A DNA stretch of 64,000 bases from Bradyrhizobium canariense (GCF_018130465.1 NZ_JAFCKJ010000005.1:124001-188000), one strand, 5' to 3'. Shown: positions 41,571 through 49,827, numbered from the stretch's first letter. Numbers and translations: made by a program. The notes: generated by a model not told the origin, from the letters alone.

Positions 41571-42569
41571 TCAGACGACGTTGATCTTCTCGAAAATGCC
41601 TTCCGCGCCGATTTCCTTGGCGTAGGTGGCCATCACTGGGTCGGCGAGTTTCTTCATGGCGTCCCGCTCCTCGAAGGGAACGCGCTTGAGCTTGCCGGCC
41701 TTCTCGAGCGTGTCGAGCTTGACGACCTCCTCGCTCGACTCCAGTTGACGGCCATAGTCGCCGGCCTCCTTGCCGGCTTTCATGATCGCGTCCTGCAAGT
41801 CCTTGGGCAAGGTCTTCAGCGTCTTCACCGAGAAGCAGATCGGCCGGATCGACACGGCGTGCTGGGTCAGGTTGAGATGCGGGGCCACTTCGTAGAACTT
41901 CATCGCCTCGACGCCGGCCGCCTCGTTCTCGCCGGCCGATATCACGCCGTTCTGGATCGCGTTGTAGATTTCGTTGTAGGCGATCACCGTCGGGCTCATG
42001 CCGACGGCCGCAAAGGTCTTCGACCAGATCGGCGCGCCTTGTACGCGCACCTTTAGGCCCTTGAGGTCGGCGAGATTCTTGAGCGGCTTGTTGGCGAAAA
42101 TGTTGCGGATGCCACCGCCGGAATAGCCGATCAGAACGACCTCGGCCTTGGCCGCGACCTCGTCGGCGATCGGTGCCAGGATATTGGCTTCAACGACCTT
42201 GTTCATGTGTTCGATGCCCTTGAACACGAAGGGCGCGTCGATGAACGGGGCCGCCTTGGCAAAGGTCGACATGTGAGCCGGCGAGACGATGCCGTAATCG
42301 ACGGCCTTGCCCTGCGACATGTACTCGAAATACTGCTTTTCGAGGCCGAGCGAAGAATTCCTGTGCAGCGTGAAGTTGACCGGCTTGCCGTAATACTTCT
42401 TCACCAGCTCTTCGAACCGGAGCAGTGCCCGATTGAAGGCGTGGTCGTCGTTGAACTGGACCGCGCCGTTCAGCGTGACGGGCGCTTGCGCCCTGAGGAT
42501 CGACGGCATTCCAATCGCAGCCGCCGCAGTGGTCGCACCGAGCCCAGCGAGAAATGATCTTCGCTTCAT
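41571..42569 (-). CDS. dctP: TRAP transporter substrate-binding protein (DctP family)
   Basis: 332 residues with an apparent signal sequence: KRRSFLAGLGATTAAAAIGMPSILRAQAP, where the RR-x-FL pair suggests Tat or Sec export and cleavage near residue 28. The receptor body has LKGLKVRVQGAPIWSKTF and YNEIYNAIQNGVISAGENEAAG, the ligand-contact region of the family with its Arg near 173. It delivers ligand to DctQM encoded downstream. The 331 bp upstream carry no gene on this strand, only the control region and a hairpin. Confidence 0.92.
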   Translation of the reverse strand: MKRRSFLAGLGATTAAAAIGMPSILRAQAPVTLNGAVQFNDDHAFNRALLRFEELVKKYYGKPVNFTLHRNSSLGLEKQYFEYMSQGKAVDYGIVSPAHMSTFAKAAPFIDAPFVFKGIEHMNKVVEANILAPIADEVAAKAEVVLIGYSGGGIRNIFANKPLKNLADLKGLKVRVQGAPIWSKTFAAVGMSPTVIAYNEIYNAIQNGVISAGENEAAGVEAMKFYEVAPHLNLTQHAVSIRPICFSVKTLKTLPKDLQDAIMKAGKEAGDYGRQLESSEEVVKLDTLEKAGKLKRVPFEERDAMKKLADPVMATYAKEIGAEGIFEKINVV

Positions 42570-42900
42570 CGTCTCCCCTCCCTTTGATGCTCCGGCCCTG
42601 TAGCCGGGCCGTGAGCGCAGCCGGCATGCGGCTTGCGAGAGGGAAGCGTATGGAAAACGTCGGCGGGACGGAAGTCATTTCGGGTGCGCTGGAGGTACTC
42701 TTCGTCGCAGGGCACCTCCTGGACGACCTGTTGCACTGCAACTCGTGCTCCTGCTGGCGCGCGGCAGGCCGCATGGGCGACCCTCCCAGTCTCGCATTGG
42801 ACGGAAGACTTGCTCGCGGCAGACGGAAGACCTGCCCGTAGGAGAAGGCTTGCGGGTCTGTGCGCGGCACGCACAGACCCGCTCGCCTTCCACTGCGGGG
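42570..42900. other. 331-bp region upstream of the second TRAP operon
   Basis: No convincing gene. It contains the dctP promoter region (GC-rich, no clear -35/-10 seen) and, at its right end, a strong hairpin downstream of the 26-residue protein gene. Small open frames on both strands here have poor codon patterns and no ribosome sites. Confidence 0.5.
42844..42890 (-). terminator. Long hairpin after the 26-residue protein gene
   Basis: GCGGGTCTGTGCG (42852-42864) and its perfect complement (42870-42882) form a 13-bp stem with loop CGGCA, extended by GAAGGC/GCCTTC after a 2-nt internal loop. It lies 11 bp beyond the minus-strand stop at 42901. There is no U-run, so termination efficiency is uncertain; it could also block 3'-end decay. 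Confidence 0.6.
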
Positions 42901-42981
42901 TTAGTGCATGTGACCGATCAGATAGATGCCGCCGCCGATCACCAGCACGGCCGGCACGGCCCACAGAATCAGAACGGGCAT
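42901..42981 (-). CDS. 26-residue single-helix membrane protein (putative)
   Basis: The frame reads MPVLILWAVPAVLVIGGG then IYLIGHMH, a single hydrophobic helix with a short His/Met tail. A strong ribosome site GAGGAGG lies 9 nt before the ATG (42979-42981). It starts 13 bp after the stop of the 77-residue exported protein, so the two are probably on one EcfG-type transcript. It is below the usual length cut-off for annotation. The His-Met-His end could bind a metal, but that is speculation. Confidence 0.6.
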   Translation of the reverse strand: MPVLILWAVPAVLVIGGGIYLIGHMH

Positions 42982-42994
42982 TGTGTCATCCTCC

Positions 42995-43228
42995 TCAGTT
43001 GGACGTGCAGACCTTGACGGTCTTCATGCCGCTTTCAGCCTCGGTGCGCGACTTGTAGATCGTGCCCGACGGGCTGACGACGGTCATCGTCGTATCCATC
43101 GGCTTCTTGTCGACGATGGTGCACTTCTTGGTCTTGACGTCCTGCACGACGTAGAACTCGTCGGCCGCGAACGCCGGTAGGGAAAATGCGGCAATCATCA
43201 CCGCAGCAGTCGCAAGCTTCATCTTCAT
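42995..43228 (-). CDS. 77-residue exported protein of unknown function
   Basis: A Sec signal peptide (KMKLATAAVMIAAFSLPAFA-A, cleavage at about residue 21) is followed by a 56-residue mature protein with two cysteines (KKCTIVDKK and VKVCTSN) likely joined in the periplasm. The body (EFYVVQDVKTKKCTIV, YKSRTEAESGMKTV) resembles a family of small rhizobial proteins without known function. GAGGAGG-type ribosome site. A perfect EcfG-type promoter lies upstream at 43275-43300, so general-stress expression is expected. Confidence 0.8.
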   Translation of the reverse strand: MKMKLATAAVMIAAFSLPAFAADEFYVVQDVKTKKCTIVDKKPMDTTMTVVSPSGTIYKSRTEAESGMKTVKVCTSN

Positions 43229-43274
43229 TATCTCCTCCTCCAGTTGCCGGGCATTTCAGTCCGGTCCATTCGCT

Positions 43275-43300
43275 AACGGGAAAAAGTCGCATTTTGTTCC
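43275..43300 (-). promoter_or_regulatory. EcfG-type general stress promoter, minus strand
   Basis: On the minus strand GGAAC (43296-43300), 17 nt, CGTT (43275-43278): an exact match to the alphaproteobacterial EcfG consensus GGAAC-N16/17-CGTT. Transcription would begin near 43268, about 40 nt before the 77-residue protein gene. Confidence 0.72.
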
Positions 43301-43309
43301 TGACTTCGA

Positions 43310-43334
43310 GGAACGGGGCCTGCGGTGGGAGGTT
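43310..43334 (+). promoter_or_regulatory. EcfG-like promoter, plus strand
   Basis: GGAAC (43310-43314), 16 nt, GGTT (43331-43334). One base differs from the CGTT -10. It would start transcription near 43341, 26 nt before the DUF1236 gene. Its -35 mirrors the minus-strand one as GTTCC-N9-GGAAC, forming a back-to-back pair. Confidence 0.55.
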
Positions 43335-43366
43335 GGTGCGGCGCTTAGCTTTACGAGGAGGACGAT

Positions 43367-43711
43367 ATGAAGAAGCTTTTCCTGCTATCGGCCGCGGCCA
43401 TCCTGATGACGACCGGCGCTTTCGCGCAATCCACCGTGGTGACCACCACAGGAACCGGTCACGCAGCAGCGATTCAGATCGAGCCGCAATATCGAACCAG
43501 GATCCAATCCTACGTCACCGAGCACCGCGTTCGCCCGGTTACCACGAAGGAAAAGATCATCGTCGGCGCGAGGGTACCGAGCGAGGTCGAGCTCGAGGCG
43601 GTTCCGACGGATTGGGGTCCCTCGCTCACCAAGTACCGCTATGTCTATTCAGGCGATCGCGTGATGCTGGTCGATCCCGGTTCGCGCACGGTCGTTCAGG
43701 AAATCGACTGA
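43367..43711 (+). CDS. DUF1236 exported protein
   Basis: 114 residues, Sec signal (KKLFLLSAAAILMTTGAFA-Q, cleavage near 20). The mature part has the DUF1236 pattern: EPQYRTRIQSYVTEHRVRPV, KIIVGARVPSEVELEAVP, YRYVYSGDRVMLVDPGSRTVVQEID. Likely envelope-located, function unknown; shorter than the copy at 5545 because it lacks the glycine-rich insert. ATG 43367 follows GAGGAGG. The EcfG-like promoter upstream suggests induction under stress. A perfect 10-bp GC hairpin follows its stop. Confidence 0.86.
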   Translation: MKKLFLLSAAAILMTTGAFAQSTVVTTTGTGHAAAIQIEPQYRTRIQSYVTEHRVRPVTTKEKIIVGARVPSEVELEAVPTDWGPSLTKYRYVYSGDRVMLVDPGSRTVVQEID

Positions 43712-43727
43712 TCAAGGCGAGATGCAC

Positions 43728-43751
43728 GGCGGCCGCCTGGAGGCGGCCGCC
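43728..43751 (+). terminator. GC-rich hairpin after the DUF1236 gene
   Basis: GGCGGCCGCC-TGGA-GGCGGCCGCC, 10-bp arms, 17 bp after the stop codon. No T-run follows. It may be a transcript end or a stability element. Confidence 0.5.
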
Positions 43752-43772
43752 ACCCTCCCCGGAGTTCACCGC

Positions 43773-43865
43773 ATGACATCGCATCGGGAAGCCCGGATCG
43801 CCGGGATCAGCTTGGCGGCTGTCTACGCCATGTGTCTGCTGCTGACCGCCATCAGCATGAGCTGA
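43773..43865 (+). CDS. 30-residue single-helix protein (putative)
   Basis: MTSHREARIAG followed by a hydrophobic helix ISLAAVYAMCLLLTAISMS; GGAG is placed 9 nt before the ATG at 43773. The positively charged start and short helix fit a small inner-membrane protein. It lies after the DUF1236 hairpin, so it is either read through or has its own promoter. Support is only the ribosome site and amino-acid pattern. Confidence 0.45.
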   Translation: MTSHREARIAGISLAAVYAMCLLLTAISMS

Positions 43866-44008
43866 GGCGCCAGCGCCCGGCTGCGCTGCAACATCTTGTC
43901 TTGACGGCTCGCCGGACGCGAAAATCGTGGCGCAGCGTGAGTCCCGCCCGTATGGTCTCCCCAAAATCATAATCCGGCGCAGTTGCGCTGGAACCGGGAC
44001 GCCTGCGT

Positions 44009-45517
44009 TTGTCAAAGCTCACCCTGCCGGTCCGGCTCGCCCTTCTGGTCACGGGAACGATGTTGCCGCTGATCGTCTTCGCGGTCGGCATTGCCGTCTA
44101 CAATTACAAGCAGGACCGCAACGACGCGACGCGCCGCGTGCTGGAGAACGTGCGCAGCATGCGCCTCGTGCTGGACTCCGAGGTGCAGCGGATGACCGGA
44201 GGCTTGCAGGTCCTTGCGCTGACGAATTCGCTGCGCAACGACGACTTCCAGAACTTCCGCCGCATCGCGCTCGGATTCGTCGACCAGTACGGCAAGGGCG
44301 GCCTCGTTCTGATCTCCGATCGCAGCGGTCGGCTGTTGTTTTCCTCTGCAACGGAGGACACCGCGAGCCTGCCGCCACGCGGTCATCTCGGGATCATCGA
44401 GAAGGTGTTTGCGACCAGGGCGCCGCAATATTCCGACCTGTTCACCGGCGCGATCAATGGGCGACAGGTGCTCACCGTCGAGGTTCCGGTGCTCCGCAAC
44501 GGCGAGGTGATCTACGACCTCTGCTTCAGCCCGCCGATCAGCATCTTCCAGGATCTGGTGGAGAAGCAGCAGCCCGACAAGCTTTGGACGGTGTCGCTGC
44601 TCGACAACAAGGGGATCGTATTCGCGCGCACGCCGAACCCCAGCGAAACGTTCGGCAAGCGCGCTTCGCCCTCTCTCTATGCCGAGATGTTCCGCAGCAA
44701 CGAAGCATCGCTTCCGACGGTGTCGCTCGACGGCGTCGCCTTGGCCGCAGCCTACACACGGTCGCAGCTGACCGGATGGGCGGTCGCCGCCGGCGTCGCC
44801 GAGAGTTCGCTCATCGCGCCGCTCTGGCGCAACATTGCGATCACCAGCCTGATCGGCGGCATCCTGCTGCTGACCGGTCTGGCCTTCGCGGTCAGGATGG
44901 CGACCACGATCGCGCGTGGCGAGATGCTGCACGATCTCCTGATCGACGAACTCAACCATCGCGTCAAGAACACGCTGGCCTTGATGCAGGCCATCGCGGT
45001 GCAGACCTTCCGCAGCGCCAGTCGGGACGAGCGGACGAAGTTCGAGGGCCGACTCGGTGCGCTGGCCGAAGCGCATAATTTGCTGAGCCAGGAAAAGTGG
45101 GCGGGCTCCGAGCTGCGGGACGTGATCGCCCGCGCGCTACAGCCGTTCCTGCTGAACAATCCCGAACGCATCCGGATGGACGGCCCCGCCGCGCCACTGT
45201 CGCCACGGCTCGCCGTGGTGCTGTCAATGATCGTGCACGAGATCGCCACCAACGCGGCCAAGTACGGCGCGCTGTCCAACGAGACCGGTCGGGTGACGCT
45301 GGAGTGGGAGGTCATCGCCGATGCGCCGAAGCCGCGACTACGCCTGATCTGGACCGAGATCGGCGGACCGCCGGTGACGGCGCCGGTGCGGCGCGGCTTC
45401 GGCTCACGCCTGATCGAGCGCAGCGCGCGCGACCAGCTCGGCGGCGAGGCAACCGTCGACTTCCTGCCGCGCGGCGTGGTCTGCACGGTGATTTGCACGC
45501 TGGACGAGGCGCGGTGA
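44009..45517 (+). CDS. Sensor histidine kinase, HisKA_2/HWE type
   Basis: 502 residues. Membrane helix at about 10-31, an extracellular Cache-like sensor region (about 35-270, with a VLISDRSGRLLFSS strand), a second helix near 272-295, then the kinase core. The phospho-acceptor is His317 in DELNHRVKNTLA, the mark of the HisKA_2/HWE class, followed by ATP-binding segments HEIATNAAKYGALS (N box) and GFGSRLIERS. The start is probably a TTG at 44009; the first in-frame ATG is 17 codons later. No response regulator gene is adjacent, so it is an orphan. Such kinases often feed the general stress or light response in rhizobia. The MR-family gene starts 16 bp later on the same strand. Confidence 0.88.
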   Translation: MSKLTLPVRLALLVTGTMLPLIVFAVGIAVYNYKQDRNDATRRVLENVRSMRLVLDSEVQRMTGGLQVLALTNSLRNDDFQNFRRIALGFVDQYGKGGLVLISDRSGRLLFSSATEDTASLPPRGHLGIIEKVFATRAPQYSDLFTGAINGRQVLTVEVPVLRNGEVIYDLCFSPPISIFQDLVEKQQPDKLWTVSLLDNKGIVFARTPNPSETFGKRASPSLYAEMFRSNEASLPTVSLDGVALAAAYTRSQLTGWAVAAGVAESSLIAPLWRNIAITSLIGGILLLTGLAFAVRMATTIARGEMLHDLLIDELNHRVKNTLALMQAIAVQTFRSASRDERTKFEGRLGALAEAHNLLSQEKWAGSELRDVIARALQPFLLNNPERIRMDGPAAPLSPRLAVVLSMIVHEIATNAAKYGALSNETGRVTLEWEVIADAPKPRLRLIWTEIGGPPVTAPVRRGFGSRLIERSARDQLGGEATVDFLPRGVVCTVICTLDEAR

Positions 45518-45532
45518 ACGGAGACATCGGCG

Positions 45533-46669
45533 ATGAAGATCACCAATGTGCGCACGCACATTCTTGAAGCAAAGCTCTCGCAGCCCTTCGCTTACTCGCG
45601 CGCCTGGTACGACACACGCACCGCGATGCTGCTCGAGATCGAGACCGATGACGGCCTTGTCGGCTGGGGTGAATGCTACGGCCCGGCGCGGATGACGGCG
45701 GCGGTGGTGCAGAGTATCGCGCCGTGGCTGATCGGCGAGGATCCGTTGCGCACCGACGTACTATGGCAGATGGTCTACGCTCGCTTGCGCGATCACGGCC
45801 AGAAGGGCGTCGTGATCCAGGGGATGAGCGGCATCGACATCGCGTTATGGGACATCAAAGGCAAGCATTTTGGCGTGCCCGTGCATCAGCTTCTCGGTGG
45901 CGCGGCACGCAAGGAGGTTGCGGCCTATGCGACCGGTCTCTATCGGCGCAAATCAGGCGATCCGCTCAAATATCTGCCGGAAGAAGCGGCCGGTTATGCC
46001 GCCGAGGGATTCTGCGCCGTGAAGCTGAAGGTCGGTTTCGGAGTCGCCGAGGACGCCGCAGTCACCCGCGCGGTGCGCGAGGCGATCGGCCCCGATGTCG
46101 CGCTGATGGTCGACGCGAACCACGCCTATGACGCGGTCGCGGCGATCCGGCTCGGCCGCCTGATCGAGCGCCATGACATCGGATGGTTCGAGGAGCCGGT
46201 GCCGCCGGAGGACGTCGCGGGCTATCGCGCGGTGAAATCCGCGCTCACGATTCCGGTCGCCGGCGGCGAGTGCGAGTTCACGCGCTTCGGTTTCCGCGAT
46301 TTGTTCACCGCGCATGCGCTCGACATCGTGCAACCCGACACCTGCGCGGCAGGTGGTTTGAGCGAATGCAAGAAGATCGCCGACATGAGCGAGGCCTTCG
46401 GCATCCGCTACAATCCGCACGTCTGGGGCACCGGGATTGCGATCGCTGCCTCGCTCCAACTCCTCGCCGTGCTGCCCTCGCACACGCCGACTTCGCTGTC
46501 ACCGCTCGAGCCGATTCTCGAATTCGACCGCACCGAACATCCGATCCGGCAGGCGATTTTGAAGGAGCCGATCGAGCACGCGAAGGGCGTCGTGCAGGTG
46601 CCCGAGGGGCCAGGCCTCGGCATCGAGATCGACCGCGAGGCACTGGCGCGCTTTGCGGCTGCGCCTTAA
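45533..46669 (+). CDS. Mandelate racemase/muconate lactonizing enzyme superfamily protein
   Basis: 378 residues. Enolase-superfamily fold: N-terminal capping domain, then a barrel with the KxK base pair Lys164/Lys166 (AVKLKVGF), metal ligands in VDANHAYD (Asp), FEEPVP (Glu) and GGECEF (Glu), and a catalytic His296 in NPHVWGTG with its partner Asp upstream. The Lys-x-Lys plus His arrangement suits acid-sugar dehydratases or racemases (MR subgroup), such as galactarate, gluconate or related. With TRAP systems and uronate genes elsewhere in the window, an acid-sugar role is plausible but not proven. It overlaps the convergent ccdA by 4 bp. Confidence 0.88.
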   Translation: MKITNVRTHILEAKLSQPFAYSRAWYDTRTAMLLEIETDDGLVGWGECYGPARMTAAVVQSIAPWLIGEDPLRTDVLWQMVYARLRDHGQKGVVIQGMSGIDIALWDIKGKHFGVPVHQLLGGAARKEVAAYATGLYRRKSGDPLKYLPEEAAGYAAEGFCAVKLKVGFGVAEDAAVTRAVREAIGPDVALMVDANHAYDAVAAIRLGRLIERHDIGWFEEPVPPEDVAGYRAVKSALTIPVAGGECEFTRFGFRDLFTAHALDIVQPDTCAAGGLSECKKIADMSEAFGIRYNPHVWGTGIAIAASLQLLAVLPSHTPTSLSPLEPILEFDRTEHPIRQAILKEPIEHAKGVVQVPEGPGLGIEIDREALARFAAAP

Positions 46670-47397
46670 CCGATCGTCTGCAACGCCGGAAACGTCTCCA
46701 GCAGCCAGATGCTCACATTCGAGACCGCGCCGGTGAGGAAGCCGATGCCGGTGATCACCATCAGGACGCCCATGGCGCGCTCGACATTGACGAGATGGCC
46801 CTTCATGCGCGCGAACAGGGTGGAAAACTGCTCGATCATCAGGGCGGCGATCAGGAAGGGAATGCCGAGGCCGGCCGAATAGACCGCGAGCAGGCCGGCG
46901 CCCTTCGTCACCGTCGCTTCGGCCGCGGCGACCGAGAGGATCGCGGCGAGGATCGGGCCGATGCAGGGCGTCCAGCCAAAGGCAAAGGCGAGCCCCATCA
47001 CATAAGCGCCCCAGAGGCCGACCGGCTTGGGCGCAGTCAAGCGTCCCTCGCGCATCAACAGGCCGATGCGCGTCAGGCCCAGGAAGTGCAGGCCCATGAC
47101 GATGATGACGATGCCGGCGAGGATCGAGAGCTCGGCCGACCAGGCGCGGATCAGCCCGCCGATCAGCGAGGCGCTGGCGCCGAGCGCCACGAACACCGTG
47201 GAGAAGCCGAGCACGAACAGGAGCGCCGACATCATGATCGCGCGTTTGGAGGCCGAAGTGGGCTCGTCGCTTTCGACATGCTCGATCGTCGCGCCCGTCA
47301 GATAGATCAGGTAGGGCGGGACCAGCGGCAGGACGCAAGGGGAGAGGAAGCTGACGAGGCCGGCAATCAGCGCCGCCGGGATCGAGACATTTTGCAT
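46666..47397 (-). CDS. ccdA: Cytochrome c biogenesis protein CcdA
   Basis: 243 residues, six helices. The two redox cysteines lie in FLSPCVLPLVPPY (Cys21) and GWTPCIGPIL (about residue 149), the CcdA/DsbD-core motif. The protein carries reducing power from cytoplasmic thioredoxin across the inner membrane to periplasmic partners, for c-type cytochrome maturation. Length is normal for the short form. The surrounding genes are unrelated; its end overlaps the end of the convergent enolase-family gene. Confidence 0.92.
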   Translation of the reverse strand: MQNVSIPAALIAGLVSFLSPCVLPLVPPYLIYLTGATIEHVESDEPTSASKRAIMMSALLFVLGFSTVFVALGASASLIGGLIRAWSAELSILAGIVIIVMGLHFLGLTRIGLLMREGRLTAPKPVGLWGAYVMGLAFAFGWTPCIGPILAAILSVAAAEATVTKGAGLLAVYSAGLGIPFLIAALMIEQFSTLFARMKGHLVNVERAMGVLMVITGIGFLTGAVSNVSIWLLETFPALQTIG

Positions 47398-47603
47398 GAT
47401 GCAGTCGGAGCCATCTCAGGCGCCGGCGCGGCGCGCGGGGAATGCGCGCGGCCCGGAGCCGAACCGGCTCTGGTGTAGCCGATGCTAGCGAATGCGCAAC
47501 AGAGGCGCACAAAACCAGGGCTCCTCCCGATGCCGTCTGTGATCACAGATGCGGCATCGGGACACACACAAATCTCGCCAAAAAGCGAAACTCGGCGGCG
47601 TGG

Positions 47604-47870
47604 CTACTTCACCACGCGGAGCAGCGGACGCCGGGGCTGGTCCTGCGTCTGCTTGGAGGGGGGCTGCGGTTCGCTGGAAGCGCTCCGCAGCATTTCGTCG
47701 CACAGTGCCTTGAGATCGGCACTGTCAATTCCTTTGAGTTTCATCCGCACGTCCAAGATGACAATGGACAGCAGCTCGGCCGACTCACGGCTGTTGCACT
47801 CGTTGAGCACCCTGCGGCACTCTTCGAGCGTTTCCAGCACCGACTGCAACTGTTCGTCTGAATGCGACAC
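47604..47870 (-). CDS. Small hypothetical protein, helical
   Basis: 88 residues from a GTG at 47868-47870 with GGAAAG upstream. VSHSDEQLQSVLETL... to LKALCDEML is amphipathic and coiled-coil-like, with several Cys (EECRRVLNEC, LCDEML); the tail is basic and proline-rich. An in-frame Met 27 codons further upstream is an alternative start. I do not recognise a family; conserved small proteins of this type occur in rhizobia. Function not assignable. Confidence 0.6.
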   Translation of the reverse strand: MSHSDEQLQSVLETLEECRRVLNECNSRESAELLSIVILDVRMKLKGIDSADLKALCDEMLRSASSEPQPPSKQTQDQPRRPLLRVVK

Positions 47871-48379
47871 CGGCGTTCTTTCCGTTAATTCGGCCTGTGA
47901 GACGTGGTTGTGACGACCTCTTTGGCCCCCATGAGGCATCGAGGATAACACGAGGCCACTGCGCCCCCGAACATGATTTCAGTGTGTTTTCGCGTTGAAA
48001 ACGCGGTTCCAGCGAGTATCGCGTCGCGCTGCCGGCTATCGTTGAAACGCTCATTCTTAGAACGCCTAGCGTGCTGCAATTGATCCATCGCGGGAGGCGG
48101 CACCGGCTCTCGCGCAAGGACGTTCTCTCGCGCAAGGACGTTCATTGCGGACAGCGCCGACGATCCCGCAGCCATGTCACGGCTCACAACGGAACTCACG
48201 CCACACCCCTCATACGGGCGATGGTTTGCCCGATTCCCAGCCCTTGTTCCAAGCCCTGGCAGCACCCGGATACCACCCGCAGCGTAGTAAGGATGACGTT
48301 CAAAACTCGTCATTCCCCAACCCGCCGTGGTTGTGGTTTGCCCCAGATTCTGCCAGTTTAGCGACCCGAAGGGACTTGT
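47871..48379. other. 509-bp region with an 18-bp tandem duplication
   Basis: No gene supported. It holds an exact tandem repeat of 18 bp (48108-48143) and the promoter regions of the flanking hypothetical and LysR genes. Long open frames on either strand here lack ribosome sites. Confidence 0.5.
48108..48143. repeat. Exact 18-bp tandem repeat
   Basis: TCTCGCGCAAGGACGTTC occurs twice head to tail (48108-48125 and 48126-48143). This is a simple duplication in a non-coding stretch; it may mark a slippage site or a doubled binding site. Confidence 0.8.
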
Positions 48380-49426
48380 ATGCACTCCTTGGCGGAAAGG
48401 GGCGTTCCACTGGAGGAACGCCCAAAGACAAACATCAGCGGCCTCTCGGACTGGGATGCGGCGCGCATTTTCCTGGAAGTCGTCCGATGCGGAAGTTTCC
48501 GCTCGGCAGCCGAGCGCCTGTCGCTGTCGATCAACGCCGTCCGCCGCCGGATCGATGATTTCGAACGCCAGACCGGCACCACCCTGTTCACCCGCGACGT
48601 CCACGGCACCCGTCTGACCGACGAAGGCGCGCTCGTGGTCTCCGCCGTCGAGCAAATGGAGGCGGCTGCCTTCGACGTGCTGCGCACCAGCGATTCGACG
48701 GCGAATGCCCTGTCCGGCGAGGTCCGCGTCGCCGTGACCGAGGGACTGGGCACATTCTGGCTCGCCCCGCGGCTGGTCGAATTCCAGCAGGCCTATCCGA
48801 AGATCCTGGTCGATCTGCATTGCGCGATGCGCTCGGCCGACGTCTCCCGCCACGAGGCCGACGTCGCCATTCACCTGTCGCGGCCTTCGGCGCTCGACGT
48901 CAAGCTGGTGCGGCTCGGCCGCATGCATCTGATGTTCTGGGCCTCCGAGAAATACATTTCAAAACATGGCGCGCCGCGCTCGGCGATGGAATTGATCAAG
49001 CACCGCCTGGTGCTGCAGTTCGCCGACCAACTCGCCGCCAAGCAAACTTTCGAGAGCTTCTTCCCCGGCGTTCCGGAGCGTGACCTTCTGGTCATGAAGA
49101 CCAACGTCTCAAGCGCCAACTACTGGGCGGTCGCGAATGGCGCCGGAATCGGCGTATTCCCGAGCTACGCCATTGCGCTTGGCGGGAAGTTGATTCCACT
49201 GGAGGTCGAGCTGAACAGACCGCTGGATATCTGGTTGTCCTACCATCCTGGTAGCGGCCGGATTCCGAGAGTGCGGCACATGATTGACTGGCTGATCGAA
49301 GCCTTCAATCCAGCGCGTTTCCCGTGGTTTAAGGAAGAGTTCGTGCACCCGCATGAATTCAAGGACGAGTATATGGGCGAACCCCTGACCCAGCTCTTCG
49401 GGGGGTTTTCAACCGAAGACCGATGA
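48380..49426 (+). CDS. LysR family transcriptional regulator
   Basis: 348 residues, longer than the usual 300 because of a 20-residue N-terminal lead and a 40-residue tail (EFVHPHEFKDEYMGEPLTQLF). HTH at about 25-80 (DWDAARIFLEVVRCGSFRSAAERLSLSINAVRRRID). The effector domain includes EVRVAVTEGLGTFWL and NYWAVANGAGIGVFPSYA. Its stop overlaps the start of the XRE gene by 4 bases, so the two regulators are translationally coupled. Target genes unknown; the upstream hypothetical gene is divergent. Confidence 0.88.
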   Translation: MHSLAERGVPLEERPKTNISGLSDWDAARIFLEVVRCGSFRSAAERLSLSINAVRRRIDDFERQTGTTLFTRDVHGTRLTDEGALVVSAVEQMEAAAFDVLRTSDSTANALSGEVRVAVTEGLGTFWLAPRLVEFQQAYPKILVDLHCAMRSADVSRHEADVAIHLSRPSALDVKLVRLGRMHLMFWASEKYISKHGAPRSAMELIKHRLVLQFADQLAAKQTFESFFPGVPERDLLVMKTNVSSANYWAVANGAGIGVFPSYAIALGGKLIPLEVELNRPLDIWLSYHPGSGRIPRVRHMIDWLIEAFNPARFPWFKEEFVHPHEFKDEYMGEPLTQLFGGFSTEDR

Positions 49427-49827
49427 GAAAAAAGATGAAGACAGCGGCGAAGAGAATGAAGCAGCGCAGTGCCGGCAAGCCGGACATTGAGCTGGGCAAA
49501 CGGATCCGTCTGCGGCGCGTCGAGATGAAGATCTCGCAGGCCGAGCTCGGCGAGAAGCTCGGCGTCAGCTTCCAGCAGGTTCAGAAATACGAGAAGGGCG
49601 TCAATCGCGTCGGCGCGGCTCGGCTTCAGCAGATCGCCACTTCCCTCGACGTGCCCGTGACCTTCTTCTATGACGGCGACAACAAGGCGCGCGAAGTCGA
49701 GAGCCTGCTCTTCCTGGACTCGGCCTTCAGCCTCCGCCTGCTGCGCGCCTACAGCAAGATCAAGGACCAGACGGTGCAGCGTCAGCTCGTCTCGCTGATG
49801 GAATCGATCGCAGCGAACGAAGCCTGA
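49423..49827 (+). CDS. XRE family (Cro/CI) DNA-binding protein
   Basis: 134 residues. Helix-turn-helix at about 24-79: GKRIRLRRVEMKISQAELGEKLGVSFQQVQKYEKGVNRVGAARLQQIATSLDVPV in order, which is typical of the MucR/PhyR-independent rhizobial XRE regulators. The C-terminal half is helical (FSLRLLRAYSKIKDQTVQRQLVSLMESI), perhaps for dimerisation. Overlaps the LysR gene by 4 bp (ATGA). A clear intrinsic terminator follows at 49947-49970. Confidence 0.9.
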   Translation: MRKKMKTAAKRMKQRSAGKPDIELGKRIRLRRVEMKISQAELGEKLGVSFQQVQKYEKGVNRVGAARLQQIATSLDVPVTFFYDGDNKAREVESLLFLDSAFSLRLLRAYSKIKDQTVQRQLVSLMESIAANEA

